A stretch of DNA of 64,000 nt, from the NCBI GenBank assembly GCA_018292915.2, contig JACVVK020000169.1, positions 159,001-223,000 on the forward strand, in the 5' to 3' direction. The position numbers were made by a program, and so were the translations under genes. Each line of letters opens with the position of its first letter. Position 1 is the first letter of the stretch. Origin of the DNA: Batillaria attramentaria. Its lineage: Eukaryota > Mollusca > Gastropoda > Batillariidae. Of the stretch, positions 10,506 to 20,640 are shown in pieces. The notes below the pieces were generated by a model. It saw only the letters and a list, made by a program, of their open reading frames with translations, made no database searches and was not told the origin of the DNA.

Positions 10506-11813
10506 GTGCTCTGTTCTCCAGTGTCGCCATCATGGAGACCCTGTCTACACTTACGTCCAACTCCCTGTACAACGAGATCTATGAGGCCACGGTTGCTCAG
10601 ATGAGGGGTGCAGTCTTCCTCTTCATGGCTGGTTTTACATTTCTAACCGCCATGCTGTCCATGTAAGAATAAACAAGGAGGAGTGATCCCATCCCATACA
10701 GTTGTTTCTCCTAATTTCGTGCCATTTTATCTGTTTGGTTGTTTGTTGATGTTTTCAGTTGTTGTTTTTCTTTCTCTCTTCAAATGTGTAAGACCTACCA
10801 AAGACACTAGACCCGCTACGCTATATTGGATCTAGGATGTTAGGAGAGAGAGTGCGCGCGAGAGAGAGATGACGTCAATTCCGTGAACTAAACATTTGAC
10901 ATCAGCCTCACTGACGCAGGTCGTCTGACAGACGAGATGCTTGTTCATGTGGTGTGGTTCCCCTCTTGGTGTTGTGACTTCCCCGGCTGAATTAATTTTT
11001 ACACAAAACCTGGACGATAAAAGGGATGGTAAAATGTCGGAGACAGTGACGATATTTACACATTTTGTCAGTGAACCAAACATTTGACGCCAACCTCACG
11101 CTGGTCGTATGCTTGTCCATGTCTTGTGATTTCCCTGTTGCTGTTGTGACTTCCCTGCCTGAATTAATTTTTACCCCCCCCCCCCCCAAAAAAAAAAAAA
11201 TCTGAAAAATCTAGAGGACTGGTGAAATATGGACTTGACTACCTTGGAATGTACTTACGAAAGCCCAAAGTTCAAAATTTTTGGACCGGTGCTTCTCGCA
11301 GAAACCTGAAAACAAAATGTTTAGCTAGAATCACTGTTATTCTTAATATTCAAGTTATAACAGTGCAGTAATTCCTGTCAAATGTGCAGTTGTCACACTT
11401 GGCAACACAGACGTAAAGAGACTATACGTCTGTGCTTGGCAACAACGCATGGACGATGAGTAATTTAAAGGAGTCGTTTCATCGACAGTCGGCCTTATAT
11501 GCAAACCACCCCTACCTCAGAAATATTTTTTCCCCACAAAATCTGTCAGAGCTATAGAGCTGTGCTACCAACCCATTCCGTATAATTGGATGAACTTCCA
11601 AATTCTAGAGAATGAAGGCATTTGAACAACTTTGTCGTCAAAATACGTAACATGACCGATTTCTTTAAATGGGCGATAACTCTTCTATAAATGCGGCAAG
11701 AGAAAAATCGTGAAAGGTACTTCTGGAGAATGTGACTGCCCATTTCATATCAAACTGAAAAGCCCCCCCCCCCCCCCCCCCCAGTCATGTGGTCTAGGAG
11801 TCATGGTTTCATC

Positions 11814-11859
<46 letters not shown>

Positions 11860-12196
11860 TCACAACTCCCGCCAAACAGAACACAGCAGCATAGTGTCAC
11901 GTACGGTGTCTATGACGCAGATTTCGTCACGTCACCGTGTGCGTGCAAGTACGTGCGTGCAAGTACAGTAAACTCCGGTTATAGCGGCCACCCTTGGGAC
12001 ATGAACTTTGGTGTCGTTCTATCCGATGTCCGGTACAACCAAACTGACATCGGATATAGCGGCAACTTTCGTCCTGGTGGACGTTAAATCCGATGTCTCC
12101 GTATATATAACGGAAATTTTCCGGTATAGCCAATGTTTCGGTACATGAGGGACATTTTCCGGATTGAAGACATTTCCTCTCTCTCTCTCCCTCCCT

Positions 12197-12260
<64 letters not shown>

Positions 12261-12807
12261 TGAGAGAGTTGCATTGGCTGCCAGTGAAGGCTAGAATTGA
12301 ATACAAGGTCGCAACTCTATGCTACCGCACTCTGCAGTCTGACACACCTTCATACCTTGCTGAGCTCCTCACTCCATACATCCCTACCCGATCCCTGCGC
12401 TCCCAGGAAGCTGGGCACCTCTGTGTCCCTCGCTTTAATCTAAGCAGTTTCGGGAAGCGCTCTTTTTCTTACTCTGGTCCTGCCACATGGAACACTTTAC
12501 CAAAGCCCCTCAGAGATTGCCCAACACTGTCGTCTTTTAAATCCAACCTTAAGACACACTTGTTTTTTAAAGTATCTGGACTGATCTGCGCAATTCATAC
12601 TTATGAGCTGTGATCTCAAAATGCGCAATGGGTGGCATCGTATGAAAGTCTTATGGTGACAGTCTTTCTTTTAGCTCCTTACCACTGCTGTCTTTTAGGT
12701 TTTATCTGTCTCATTTTAATCTGTTCTTTTGTTTTGGATTTTATCACTGGCACTTGTTCTTGTTTTTGTTTTTTTGTTTTTATCTTGGTCTCTGCTTATT
12801 TTTTCAG

Positions 12808-12894
<87 letters not shown>

Positions 12895-13133
12895 GTTCTT
12901 ACGCAGTGTACATTGAGTTGAGTGAATGGTTTTTTTTTTTTTTTTTTTAGGTTTTAAATTGTACGGCGCCTAGAGCTCGTTCCACGGGGATAGGCGCCCT
13001 ATAAATATTATTATTATTATTTTCTTTTAGCATTTACAAGATAATTTAAATCAAATTTGTAAACAACTATTGAACTGACATTGATCAACCAATAAGATAA
13101 AATAAAATAAAATTCACTGTAAAACGTTGTTGT

Positions 13134-13191
<58 letters not shown>

Positions 13192-14276
13192 GCACGCACG
13201 CACACACACACACGCGCGCGCACACACACACACCAAACCAACAGACCATGCGTGGCTGCTTTAAATCATTTTTCGCGCTTTTGTTTATGACAAGTGCCAG
13301 GCGAAAGCTAAATCAAAACCGAAAGTTGACCTGAAGCTAACGCGAGCAAATTTCCTAGAATTAGGTCATCGTTTCTCTAGATTCATGCAGCAGTCCGTGT
13401 TCGTGCCTTGTCGCACGCGCGCTGCGTCCGTTATAAGCGGAGGTGGGACAAGAAAACATGACCGGAATAGTGGCGTCCGGTATAACCGGTGACTGCAACG
13501 CCTGCGCCGTCCGATATATCAGGAGAAAAGGGATCCTGGGGACGTGAAAACGTGTCCGGTCAAACCGATGTCCGGTGTAACCGTGGCCGCTCTATCCGAT
13601 GAGGTTTTAGTCATGTTAAAGAAGGCCCTCGGCCGGGAAATGATTTGCTATGTCGGTATAAACGGAGTCCGGTATAACCCATGGCCGCTATAAGTGGAGC
13701 ATACTGTATTATTGTCTGGAGAAACGTCACAGTGTTGTTTTGTATCAGTGAAACTTGCTGCTGCGTGCAGCAAAATCTGCCCCATCCTATATAAAGTTGT
13801 TTCTCTAGAGAGAAACAACTTTAAAAAGAACGACAGATTCAACTGGAATGTGTATTTCGTTGCATCAGTTTGTTCTTGTTTTTGTTTTGTTTGTTTATTT
13901 TGTACATGTTTATATGATTTGTGGTAATTTACCGAATATACACATGGTGGACACTAACCATAACTAGCAGCGACACCAAGGAGAGAAGTTAATTTTTCTT
14001 CTCCTCCCCCTCTCTCTCTCTCTTATTAGGGGTCGGGGACTTTGAATCATTGTTTGAGGTCTTTCTGTTATTCATAACGGTTAAAACCTTAACGGTGTTT
14101 TGTTTTCTTCCATTTTCACTGTGGAATTGTGGGAGGAAAAGAAGTCAAGTGCTAGTCCTTATTGCAGCCAAAAATGCTTGACACTCACGTGTGTATGTAA
14201 TCCTTGAGTGGGCAAAAAACACCACAGAACTGATGTGGCGCTAGTTGCGGATTTGCCGTTTTCCCTTCAGATAGTC

Positions 14277-14348
<72 letters not shown>

Positions 14349-14934
14349 CGGGGGTCGGGGGAGGGGGGGGGAAGCATGGGGGAGGGGGACGGGGGGTGGG
14401 GGGGAGGTGCCATGAGAAAACTATTTACGCCGCAGTAAAATATCACGAGACTCGTTCGTAACGGGACACTCCGATCAAAGTTTCAGCCACACATCGCCCA
14501 CTACTCATCGAAACTGAATTCTCCATCCATTTTCTTGAAAGGTCTGCAATGTCAACAAAAAGCCACAGACAGTCGTTAAAAAAAAAACAATACAAAAAAA
14601 CTATTCGACTGTGCAATATGCGTTGTCAACTCTGTCACAGTTTCAGAGTTTTCAGCATCCCTGAAACCTCAAAGAAAGGCAAGGGCAGCCTGATTTCACA
14701 GCTCAGTTCGCGTTTTGATATTGAGCGAGAAAGATCGCAGCGGCTAGTCTTCTCGTGCAGCACACAACACCCGCCAGACGCTGTAGCGATGTGTCTCGCT
14801 CGCTCACCAAAAGCACACTGAAGTCCCTGCAAACTCACGCTCTGGATCTTTATAAGGGTCTACGAAGCACTGAAAACTCAACAAATCCCATGACAGAGTT
14901 GCCTGCATTATGCACAGTCGCGGGATTCCCAGTT

Positions 14935-15017
<83 letters not shown>

Positions 15018-15360
15018 ACACACACAAAACAATGTTTGCGGCTTTTTCTTGAGATCACAGCCCTTTAACAACACAAATCAGTTGAAATTGTCAAGTGTGT
15101 GTATTGAGTGAAGTATGCTTTAAAGGTTTATTTACATGTAGTCAGTTTACTGCGGTTTCATGGGTGCAGGCTCTCGCACGGGTAATGTTGAGGTGACCGG
15201 CGGCAGTCCCATTCACAACAGAGTTAAAATATTATCCGCTGATGCTGTGCTCGGTTGTTGTGTGTGCAGAGTGTTCCGGCTGCTGTCCAGACGAGGAGTT
15301 GCAGGCTACGAGAAGATCATACCACAGGGTAGTGCAGGAGCTCACGATTCGGCTATGTAG
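5135..15360 (+). CDS. SLC46-type MFS transporter, copy A
   Basis: This is a major-facilitator membrane transporter resembling the SLC46 family (proton-coupled folate transporter SLC46A1 and lysosomal SLC46A3). Exons are 5135-6395, 10177-10260, 10506-10662 and 15270-15360; phases join cleanly to 530 residues. Visible features are a cytosolic N-terminus; a first membrane segment near residues 66-80; a large loop with sequons N101, N105 and N120; and the MFS motif between helices 2 and 3 at 159-169 (GSMSDVIGRRP). PEK and PET motifs follow helices, and about ten further hydrophobic segments. The start ATG has A at -3 and G at +4. The last exon encodes a basic tail starting VFRLLSRRGVAGYEK. If intron 3 is retained the frame stops at once (TAA 10664-10666). 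Substrate is unknown; animal SLC46 members carry folates, peptidoglycan fragments or other organic anions. A candidate poly(A) signal lies near 16040. Confidence 0.9.
7608..7766. mobile_element. Palindromic fold-back (MITE-like) element
   Basis: Two arms of about 72 bp (7608-7681 and 7695-7766) are inverted copies with a 13-bp loop. The outer ends read TTATAGGCTGGGTTT and its complement. Arms this long and similar would form a hairpin. No coding capacity is present. The superfamily is unclear because the target-site duplication cannot be fixed. Confidence 0.85.
8405..9010. repeat. 306-bp tandem duplication in intron 1 of copy A
   Basis: Two diverged units lie head to tail. Anchors such as TTCAAATTTGGGG, GGCGTAATATTTA and GAATACGGACTCT each recur 306 bp apart. 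No match is seen in intron 1 of copy B. Confidence 0.85.
9437..9486. repeat. (GCGT)n microsatellite
   Basis: About twelve GCGT units are followed by short GC alternations. Such purine-pyrimidine tracts can form left-handed DNA. Confidence 0.95.
9809..9928. repeat. Compound (GA)n-(GT)n microsatellite
   Basis: A 58-bp GA run with one GGG interruption passes directly into a 60-bp GT run. A (TTG)n tract at 10020-10046 and a (TC)n tract at 10070-10098 follow in the same intron. Confidence 0.97.
10286..10376. repeat. (TG)n tract in intron 2 of SLC46 copy A, 5' part
   Basis: A long TG run followed by short GCGT units begins 25 bp after the exon 2 donor. The equivalent tract in copy B is at 21452-21531. 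Confidence 0.97.
10442..10503 (+). repeat. (TG)n tract abutting the exon 3 acceptor of SLC46 copy A
   Basis: The run of TG units ends in TGTAG, which is the 3' splice site of intron 2 (exon starts at 10506). There is no ordinary pyrimidine tract; the TG repeat occupies that position. The same arrangement is seen in copy B at 21268-21326. Confidence 0.96.
10661..10673 (+). promoter_or_regulatory. Exon 3 donor overlapping a stop codon and AATAAA, copy A
   Basis: The donor reads CCAT|GTAAGAATAAAC. Read through, the frame meets TAA at 10664-10666, and AATAAA occupies 10668-10673. Splicing leads to the C-terminal exon at 15270; failure to splice gives an immediate stop beside a canonical poly(A) signal. 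Copy B has the same arrangement. The splice-site reading is strong; use as a poly(A) site is inference. Confidence 0.7.
10883..11175. repeat. 188-bp diverged tandem duplication in intron 3 of copy A
   Basis: Blocks with AAACATTTGAC, CTTGTTCATG/CTTGTCCATG and CTGAATTAATTTTTAC recur about 188 bp apart. The second unit ends in a poly-C/poly-A run at 11174-11198. Confidence 0.75.
11817..11856. repeat. (AC)n microsatellite
   Basis: Twenty AC units, preceded by a poly-C run at 11764-11782. Confidence 0.95.
12199..12258. repeat. (GT)n microsatellite
   Basis: Thirty GT units, preceded by a TC run, lie directly upstream of the LINE fragment that begins at 12259. Confidence 0.96.
12259..13021 (+). 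pseudogene. 3' end of a non-LTR retrotransposon (ORF2 C-terminus and 3' tail)
   Basis: The first 350 bp encode the characteristic C-terminal region of many animal LINE ORF2 proteins: LHWLPVKARIEYKV near the start, then LLTPYIPTRSLRS, VPRFNLSSFGKRSFSYSGP and WNTLPKPLR, ending in SFKSNLKTHLF. There is no reverse transcriptase domain, so the copy is strongly 5'-truncated. The 3' part has a (TG)n tract (12812-12890), then a segment ending GGATAGGCGCCCTATAAAT and a (TTA)n tail at about 13005-13021. ATT/TTA tails of this kind are usual for CR1/L2/I-type LINEs. It sits inside the CAGT-ended element, so it inserted later. Confidence 0.85.
12812..12890. repeat. (TG)n microsatellite
   Basis: About forty TG units lie within the 3' tail of the LINE fragment. 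A poly-T run at 12929-12948 follows. Confidence 0.96.
13138..13232. repeat. (CA)n microsatellite with CG-rich interruptions
   Basis: A pure CA run is followed by CACG units, more CA, a GCGCGC block and CA again. Confidence 0.95.
14280..14410. repeat. (TG)n microsatellite plus G-rich stretch
   Basis: A 68-bp TG run is followed by at least eight runs of three or more G within 60 bp. This satisfies the simple G-quadruplex pattern on the plus strand. Confidence 0.9.
14938..15015. repeat. (AC)n microsatellite
   Basis: Thirty-nine AC units, with a few more after a short break, lie 250 bp upstream of the last exon of SLC46 copy A. Confidence 0.96.
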
Positions 15361-16527
15361 CGTCATCACGTCTGTTAAAATCATGCTTACCGACTGAAAC
15401 CTGCGTGCAATGAAGTGTATGGGTTGCTGGAGTGTTTATATAGAAAAAAAAAAAAAAACGAAAAAAAAAACAGGTGCTTGTGGGGACACTGTACGCTTGA
15501 TCGGCTGATGATGATGATGATGATGGAGACTTCATATAGCGCACGGCTCCACCCTAACTGAGTGCTCACGGCCCTTTGGGGTGCCAGTTTGTATCATCAA
15601 TCATGTGTCCTTTGCTTCTAGAATCTGCACTCAGCTATAATATGAATAACTGTCAGGGACAGATGAGTAATCAAGAATTCCACTTTTACCTCCCCCCCCC
15701 CTCCTCTCTCTCTCTCTACCTCTCTCTCTCACACGTGTTCAGGAATAACAATTTGACTCTTTTTTTTTCTTTTTTTTGGGGGGTGTGGGAAGTTTAATGA
15801 GAGGAAATCTGCTTCTTTGTGCCTACTTTAACACATTAAACGATTAGGTACATGGATGACGTCAGGGGAAAAACTGGCAGAGAAATTCCTGTCTGAGTAT
15901 TGTTTTTCACTGTTTAACTAGATCTGTAGGGGGAGTTTGGGGGAAAGGGGGGGGGGGGGGGGGTAAAGCAAGCCACTAGATGCCATGCTATTCTCTTTAT
16001 TTGGAATGTACTGTGTAGTTTCTGGAAAAAACAAACAAACAAATAAACGCGTACAAAACAGTAAAAAAAACACACACGTAATTATGGTGATAAGTGAAGA
16101 AAAATTTCATCACACTTGCCAAATGTACAGTGTAGTTTGTTGGGGCCTTGGTAGAGTATGTGATCTTGGTCTCTGCCTGTCCTTTATTTTTTCTTTTTTT
16201 TTATTACTCTGTTTTGGCTTTTTTTTTTTATCTTGACACAACAGACAAAATTTACAGACATACCACTGTACAGGATAAACAAAGTACAGTGCATGTAATC
16301 CTACAAAACACACAAGCATGCATACATACATAAAAGATAATGAAGATAACAGAGAGAAAAGTCAAATGAAAGGAAAGAAAGAAAGAAAAAAAAAAAAAAA
16401 GGCCACAGGAAAGGCTAAAAAAAAAAAAAAAAAAAAATTGGGGGGGGGGGGGGGGGTAGTGGCAGAGAGGGCAGCATTATGACATTTTGTAATTTAAGTT
16501 CGGATATGCCGGGTACATGGGTGATTA
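15361..16527. other. Spacer between SLC46 copy A and the LINE
   Basis: This is probably 3' UTR of copy A followed by junk DNA. It contains a repeat-derived stretch at 15495-15600 (ATG repeats then a 'gcgca...gctcacggccctttggggtg' motif also seen near 53670-53720), and several poly-A, poly-T and poly-G runs (15442-15470, 15946-15962, 16386-16437, 16440-16456). An AATAAA near 16040 is a candidate poly(A) signal for copy A. No gene is recognised. Confidence 0.55.
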
Positions 16528-18273
16528 TTAGGTGACCAGACGCTGATAGGGAGCCCACTGTCTATGAAATAATCCTAAATTATCATAAGTGAAGTGGGTA
16601 CATTTTTCAATTGCATAGCGTTGTTTCACAGTCCTTGTAAAAAATAGCATATTGGGTAATATCTCTCCTAGTCTACACTTGTACACATGAAATTTTGCCA
16701 GAATAATGAGTAAATCTAGTGGTTTGTCCGTATGCATCAAGTGTTGCGTACCAAACAGAATTAGAGCTTCTGATAAGTTAAAAGTATCACAATGATTACA
16801 ACCTTCTTTGAGCCAGGAGAGAAAATCATTCCAGAAGGATTGGACGTGGGGACATCCCCAAAACAAATGTTGCAGCGTTTCCTCCGTTGAGGCACAGAAA
16901 GTACACAAAGGGAAATCAGCCAGCTTTCTCAAGTAAAGAAATCTTTTTGTTGGCAAAATGCGGTGAAGAAGTCTAAGCTGAAACCAGCGCAACTGCGTAT
17001 CCAACGTGGTCCTAATGGGTTGTTCAAATATTTTTTTCCAATTAAGACTACCAAATCGTTCCTCCCATTTCTCTACACATGCTGCCTCATGGAGAGGTTT
17101 TGTAAGGAAAGTGTAAATAGCTTTACTCCCTCTCCTACGAATCATACTCCAGAATTTTGAATATGAAGGGGATGCGCCAGACTCAAGTTCCAGACCGCAT
17201 TTCTGTTGATACTTTTTAATAGCATTAATTATACCAGAGTAAACAAGAAAGTTTGTGGAGATGTGTGGATATTTGTTCCGAAACTCATCAAAGGTAAGAA
17301 AAACGCCATCTTCACTGATAAGAGCGTTAACATAAGTTATACCACCATCAATCCATTCAGGAACATGTACCGTTTTATTGTCCCGTATAATATTAATGTT
17401 GTAATGGATACACTCAGAGATAAACTCAGAGACAGTCCCAGGGTGACAGATGGCTGCGATCTTTTTGTAGTGCTTTGCTACATCATTCCAGAAACTGCTG
17501 TGGCATCTCTGAATAACTATATTTGCATACTCCCCTCCCATTTCAAGCATTGTTTTGAATTCAGGACATGAGGAAAACAGCAGGTTTTTTAACTTAGTAT
17601 CTTTGACACATAATCTTCTCAGCCAGCTTATTTTCATGGATGCCACAAAAGACAGCAAGTCCAGCATTCTGAAACCACCATGCTCGTAAGGAGCACACAC
17701 AATAGATTTTTTTATCCTACCTCTTTTCCCATCCCATAGGAAATTGTAAAACATTTTGTTTAACTCCGATATGAAAGCACCTGACGGGTCAGGGAGGTTG
17801 ATAAGTAGATGAACTATTTTAGATAGTGCAATGGTTTTTATAACTGTTACTTTGCCAAACGGTGTTAGCTGTCTTCTTGACCAAGTTGTTAATACTTTTT
17901 GAATTTCCGCTAATTTATTCTCATAGTTAATACTTGCGATGTCACATAAATTTACTGTAAACTTTATGCCCAAGACAGTGAAGGTACCCGGATTCCACTT
18001 AAAATTTCTTTCAACCATGAACCTTTCTTGTGAGTGTTTTTTACTTCCAATCCATACAGCTTGCGTCTTTTCGTCATTAATTTTCAAACCCGACATGCAG
18101 GAGAACTGGTCTAGCGTATGCATACATTGTACAAAGGAGCCCTTACTACCGTCAAGGAAGAGCGTGGTATCGTCTGCAAACTGGGACAAGAGCGAATTTA
18201 TGTTCCGTATCTTAATACCTTTAATATTTTGATTCTGTCGTAGCATTAGTGAAAGAATTTTACAGAGATACAT
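16528..18273 (-). pseudogene. LINE ORF2, C-terminal part (RT palm motif C to zinc finger)
   Basis: The frame of 581 codons starts just before QFADDTTLFL, the catalytic YADD-type motif C of reverse transcriptase. It continues through the thumb (SGLKINDEKTQAVWIG, then LTPFGKVTVIKTI) to a C-terminal CX2CX8HX4C cluster (CTFCASTEETLQHLF, then C). The stop at 16528 appears to be the natural ORF2 end. It is out of frame with the upstream RT part, and the motif B region between them is missing, so the protein cannot be made whole. Confidence 0.9.
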
Positions 18274-19421
18274 GTGCTAATGTTAGTATACATTGTATGA
18301 ACCCATCTTTTCATATCGGGGCCAAAGTTAAATAAGTCCATCACTTTTCGAATAAAAGTCCACGCCACACTATCGAAGGTCTTTTCAAAGTCTATCATTA
18401 ACAGGAGGCCTGGAATGTTTAGTTTTTCAGTTTGAGTCATAATCTCAAATATCAGCCTTATGTTTTCCCCTATGTATCTGTCTTTTAAAAACCCTGTCTG
18501 GTCCTCATGTATTAATTGGGGAAGAACAGATTTAAGTCGATTGGCTATGCATGCTGATGCCAGTTTGTATGACGTATTTAATAATGAGATTGGACGCCAG
18601 TTTTTTAAATATTTTTTGGGTTTACCGTCTTTGGGTATGCAAGTAATCATACCTTGTCTCTGGCTAACTGACAATTCACCTGTGGTAAAACCATAATTTA
18701 TAGCCCGTACTAAGAAAGTACCAATGTCGTTCCAAAAGAATTTATAGAATTCAGTTGTGCCAGGACTCTTATTATTCTTCATATTTTTCAGACTGCGCAG
18801 CACCTCTTGTTTTGTTATTGGACCCTCTAGTGATTCCTTTTCTTCATTGGACAAAACAGGGGCAGTAACTACTGTTGCAAGATCAACATCACTTAGGCTA
18901 TCTTCCCTTGACTTGTATAAGTTCTCATAAAAGCACTTTGTCTCCTCTGTAATGGCATCTTGGTCAAAGATTGTTTCCCCATTTTGTTTTTCCAAAAAGT
19001 GTATTGCTTTCTCAGTAAAGTTTCTACTCTCTAACTGGCAAAAATAGCTTGTTGTTTTTTCCCCTTGGTTAATCCATGTGGCTCTGGATCTAGTTATAAT
19101 GCCCTGTATTTTCTTGTTTCTTAGTTCCTGTAGCTCTGTTCTTTTAGTTTCTAGTATATTAACATTTTCATCACAGACATGTCTTTCAAGATCTGATATT
19201 TCCTTTGTCAATATTTTTTCCCTTTCTGAGTCGTTCTTTTTTTTGTACGAGGCATATGAGATAGTTTTGCCACGGACTTCCATCAAGATCATTTCAAAAA
19301 AAAGTTGGTCGTTAATTGTCAATTGCAATTCTTCATCTTTAACTTTGTGAATGTTTTCCATATTGTATAGGGGGATGCCATATTGTATAGGGGGATGCCA
19401 TATTGTATAGGGGGATGCCAT
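18246..19421 (-). pseudogene. LINE ORF2, N-terminal RT part
   Basis: The frame encodes the linker and RT fingers: NNKSPGTTEFYKFFW (the usual 'DGLP' residues before EFY are lost), NWRPISLLNTSYKLASACI, DQTGFLKDRYIGENIRL, and motif A as LLMIDFEKTFDSVAW with its catalytic Asp. It stops near 18246, shortly after the point where sequence is deleted. The N-terminal 10 or so residues come from a 20-bp tandem repeat and are not LINE protein. Confidence 0.9.
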
Positions 19422-19426
19422 ATTGT
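19362..19426 (-). repeat. 20-bp tandem repeat within the LINE, about 3.3 copies
   Basis: The unit TGCCATATTGTATAGGGGGA repeats between the endonuclease and RT parts. One unit shifts the frame while three restore it, so copy number decides whether the two parts are in frame. Confidence 0.95.
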
Positions 19427-20240
19427 TTTTTCAGGTTTGTAATTGTTGCCTTTATTTGTTGTGCATAGTTCTTATCATGAAGTAAAGTGTTATTGAATTT
19501 CCAAAAAGGCCTTGCTTTCCTTTTGAATCCTAACTTAAAGTCTAGGGTAGTGAATGCATGGTCGGAGCGGTAGCCTGGTAATATATTTGCTCCTTTAATA
19601 CAGTACAACTTCTTTTGGGCGACCACTCCTCTGGCCAGATAAGGGTGGTCTTAAAAGAGAGGTGGCCACCCAAAAGAAGCTTCAGACAGTGAAGAAGTGC
19701 AACCCAGTATCATGGTAACATTGGTCTGCACAGGCAGGTGGTCTCTCATAGGGGTGGCCGCCCAAAAGAGGTTCTACTGTATTTTCTAACAGACTCTGAG
19801 ATATGAGGAAGAAGTCAAGGCGACCCTGCTGAGTCGTATTGAATCTTCTCCATGTATAATAACGCTTCTCAGGGTGAAGTTCTCTCCAGACATCTACTAA
19901 GTTGTGTAGTGACATCATATCTCGTACCCTTGATCCAGCCCTAGGGTGATTAACTCTACAGTAGCGAAAAGTATCAAGATCAGGATTCAAGACTAAGTTC
20001 CAATCACCACCAAGAATTACTTCCTCGTTTCCAACCGCATCAATCTCCTCGGTGACCTTATCAAAGAAAGCGGGCGAGTCACAGTTACTGGGCCCATAGA
20101 TGTTTAGAAGTGTTAGGCGTTTCCCAATCACTTCAATGTCAAGCAAGATATAACACCCATTGACATCTCTAATCACATTTAACACTTTGTGCTCAAAGTT
20201 ATTGTTAATTAATATTGCCACCCCTTTACTATTAGTGGTT
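19427..20240 (-). pseudogene. LINE APE-type endonuclease, interrupted
   Basis: The minus-strand frame from about 20240 encodes AP-endonuclease-like motifs: LLNIYGPS, ILGGDWNLVLN (catalytic Asp/Asn), YTWRR and GRLDFFLIS. After the inserted element the domain resumes with GYRSDHAFTTLDF, which contains the catalytic SDH. The domain start is missing and the DNA element splits it at residue LLENT. Confidence 0.88.
19601..19779. mobile_element. CAGT-ended MITE inserted in the LINE endonuclease
   Basis: It is 179 bp with terminal inverted repeats (CAGTACAACTTCTTTTGGGC at the left, CAGTAGAACCTCTTTTGGGC at the right read inward) and TA outside both ends. The repeats continue into a GGCCACC-type subterminal block. 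The ends resemble those of the larger element at 11966-13706, suggesting the same mobilising transposase. Its position dates it after the LINE. Confidence 0.88.
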
Positions 20241-20640
20241 TGACTCTATTTTCACTATTTGGTGGAAGTTGTCACTGCCCGGTTGTCACTGACGCTCAAC
20301 AGCCAATAAACGACTCCATTCCTGTCAATCAAAGTGGGCGAGCCCCCAGAATTCAGCCAGTCGCGTGCCGCGGCATAGTGAGCACAAGACATGGCTAACT
20401 TCCTTGGCAAACTACAAAGAGGGAAGCGCGTGTAGTTTGATATGACTGAAACATGGAAAGACAGCGGCAAGTCCATTGACCCCATTTGAGGAAAAATACC
20501 ATTACGACAAACTCTTTCATGTTGAAATCAACCCTTTTTTTTCTCCATAAAATGACCTCATGGACGTACCGTGTTTTGCCCAATACACGGCGGAGCAAAG
20601 GAGTGGGGCTTTGGTCTCGGGGCTTGCCTAGTGGAGTCGT

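Larger units (their letters stand above)
11966..13706. mobile_element. CAGT-ended (pogo/Tigger-like) DNA element, non-autonomous, with nested insertions
   Basis: The left end starts CAGTAAACTCCGGTTATAGC. The right end, read inward on the other strand, starts CAGTATGCTCCACTTATAGC; 20 of the first 24 positions agree. TA lies outside both ends (11964-11965 and 13707-13708), as expected for pogo-type Tc/mariner relatives. Further inside, both flanks carry several 'CCGGTATA/CCGGTTATA' sub-repeats, which are typical of MITEs with repetitive terminal regions. A LINE fragment and three microsatellites interrupt the middle. No transposase frame is visible, so it would need one supplied in trans. Confidence 0.78.
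4315..15360 (+). repeat. Left arm (A) of the SLC46 inverted duplication
   Basis: From about 4315 the sequence matches, in inverted orientation, the stretch ending near 24660. The match covers 800 bp upstream of the start codon, all four coding exons and parts of the introns, for example the intron 1 block 6440-6520 against 22370-22465. The arm is much longer than its partner because intron 1 and intron 3 have gained several kilobases of repeats. Homology of introns and upstream DNA indicates a DNA-level segmental duplication, not retroposition. Confidence 0.9.
16528..20240 (-). mobile_element. 5'-truncated, inactivated LINE of the L1/Tx1 type
   Basis: In minus-strand order it carries the C-terminal two thirds of an endonuclease, a reverse transcriptase and a C-terminal zinc-finger region. 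The endonuclease begins mid-domain at VAILINNN near 20235, so the 5' end is lost. It is broken three ways: a 179-bp DNA element sits in the endonuclease; a 20-bp tandem repeat lies between the domains; and a deletion with frameshift at about 18250-18275 removes RT motif B. The APE-type endonuclease, the FADDT motif and the CX2CX8HX4C end fit the L1/Tx1 lineage. It sits between the two SLC46 genes. Confidence 0.93.

Noticed and set aside
10664..10666. TAA as the true end of SLC46 copy A
   Set aside because: It lies inside a consensus donor GTAAGA, and an in-phase fourth exon with a paralog counterpart exists. It may still serve a truncated isoform.
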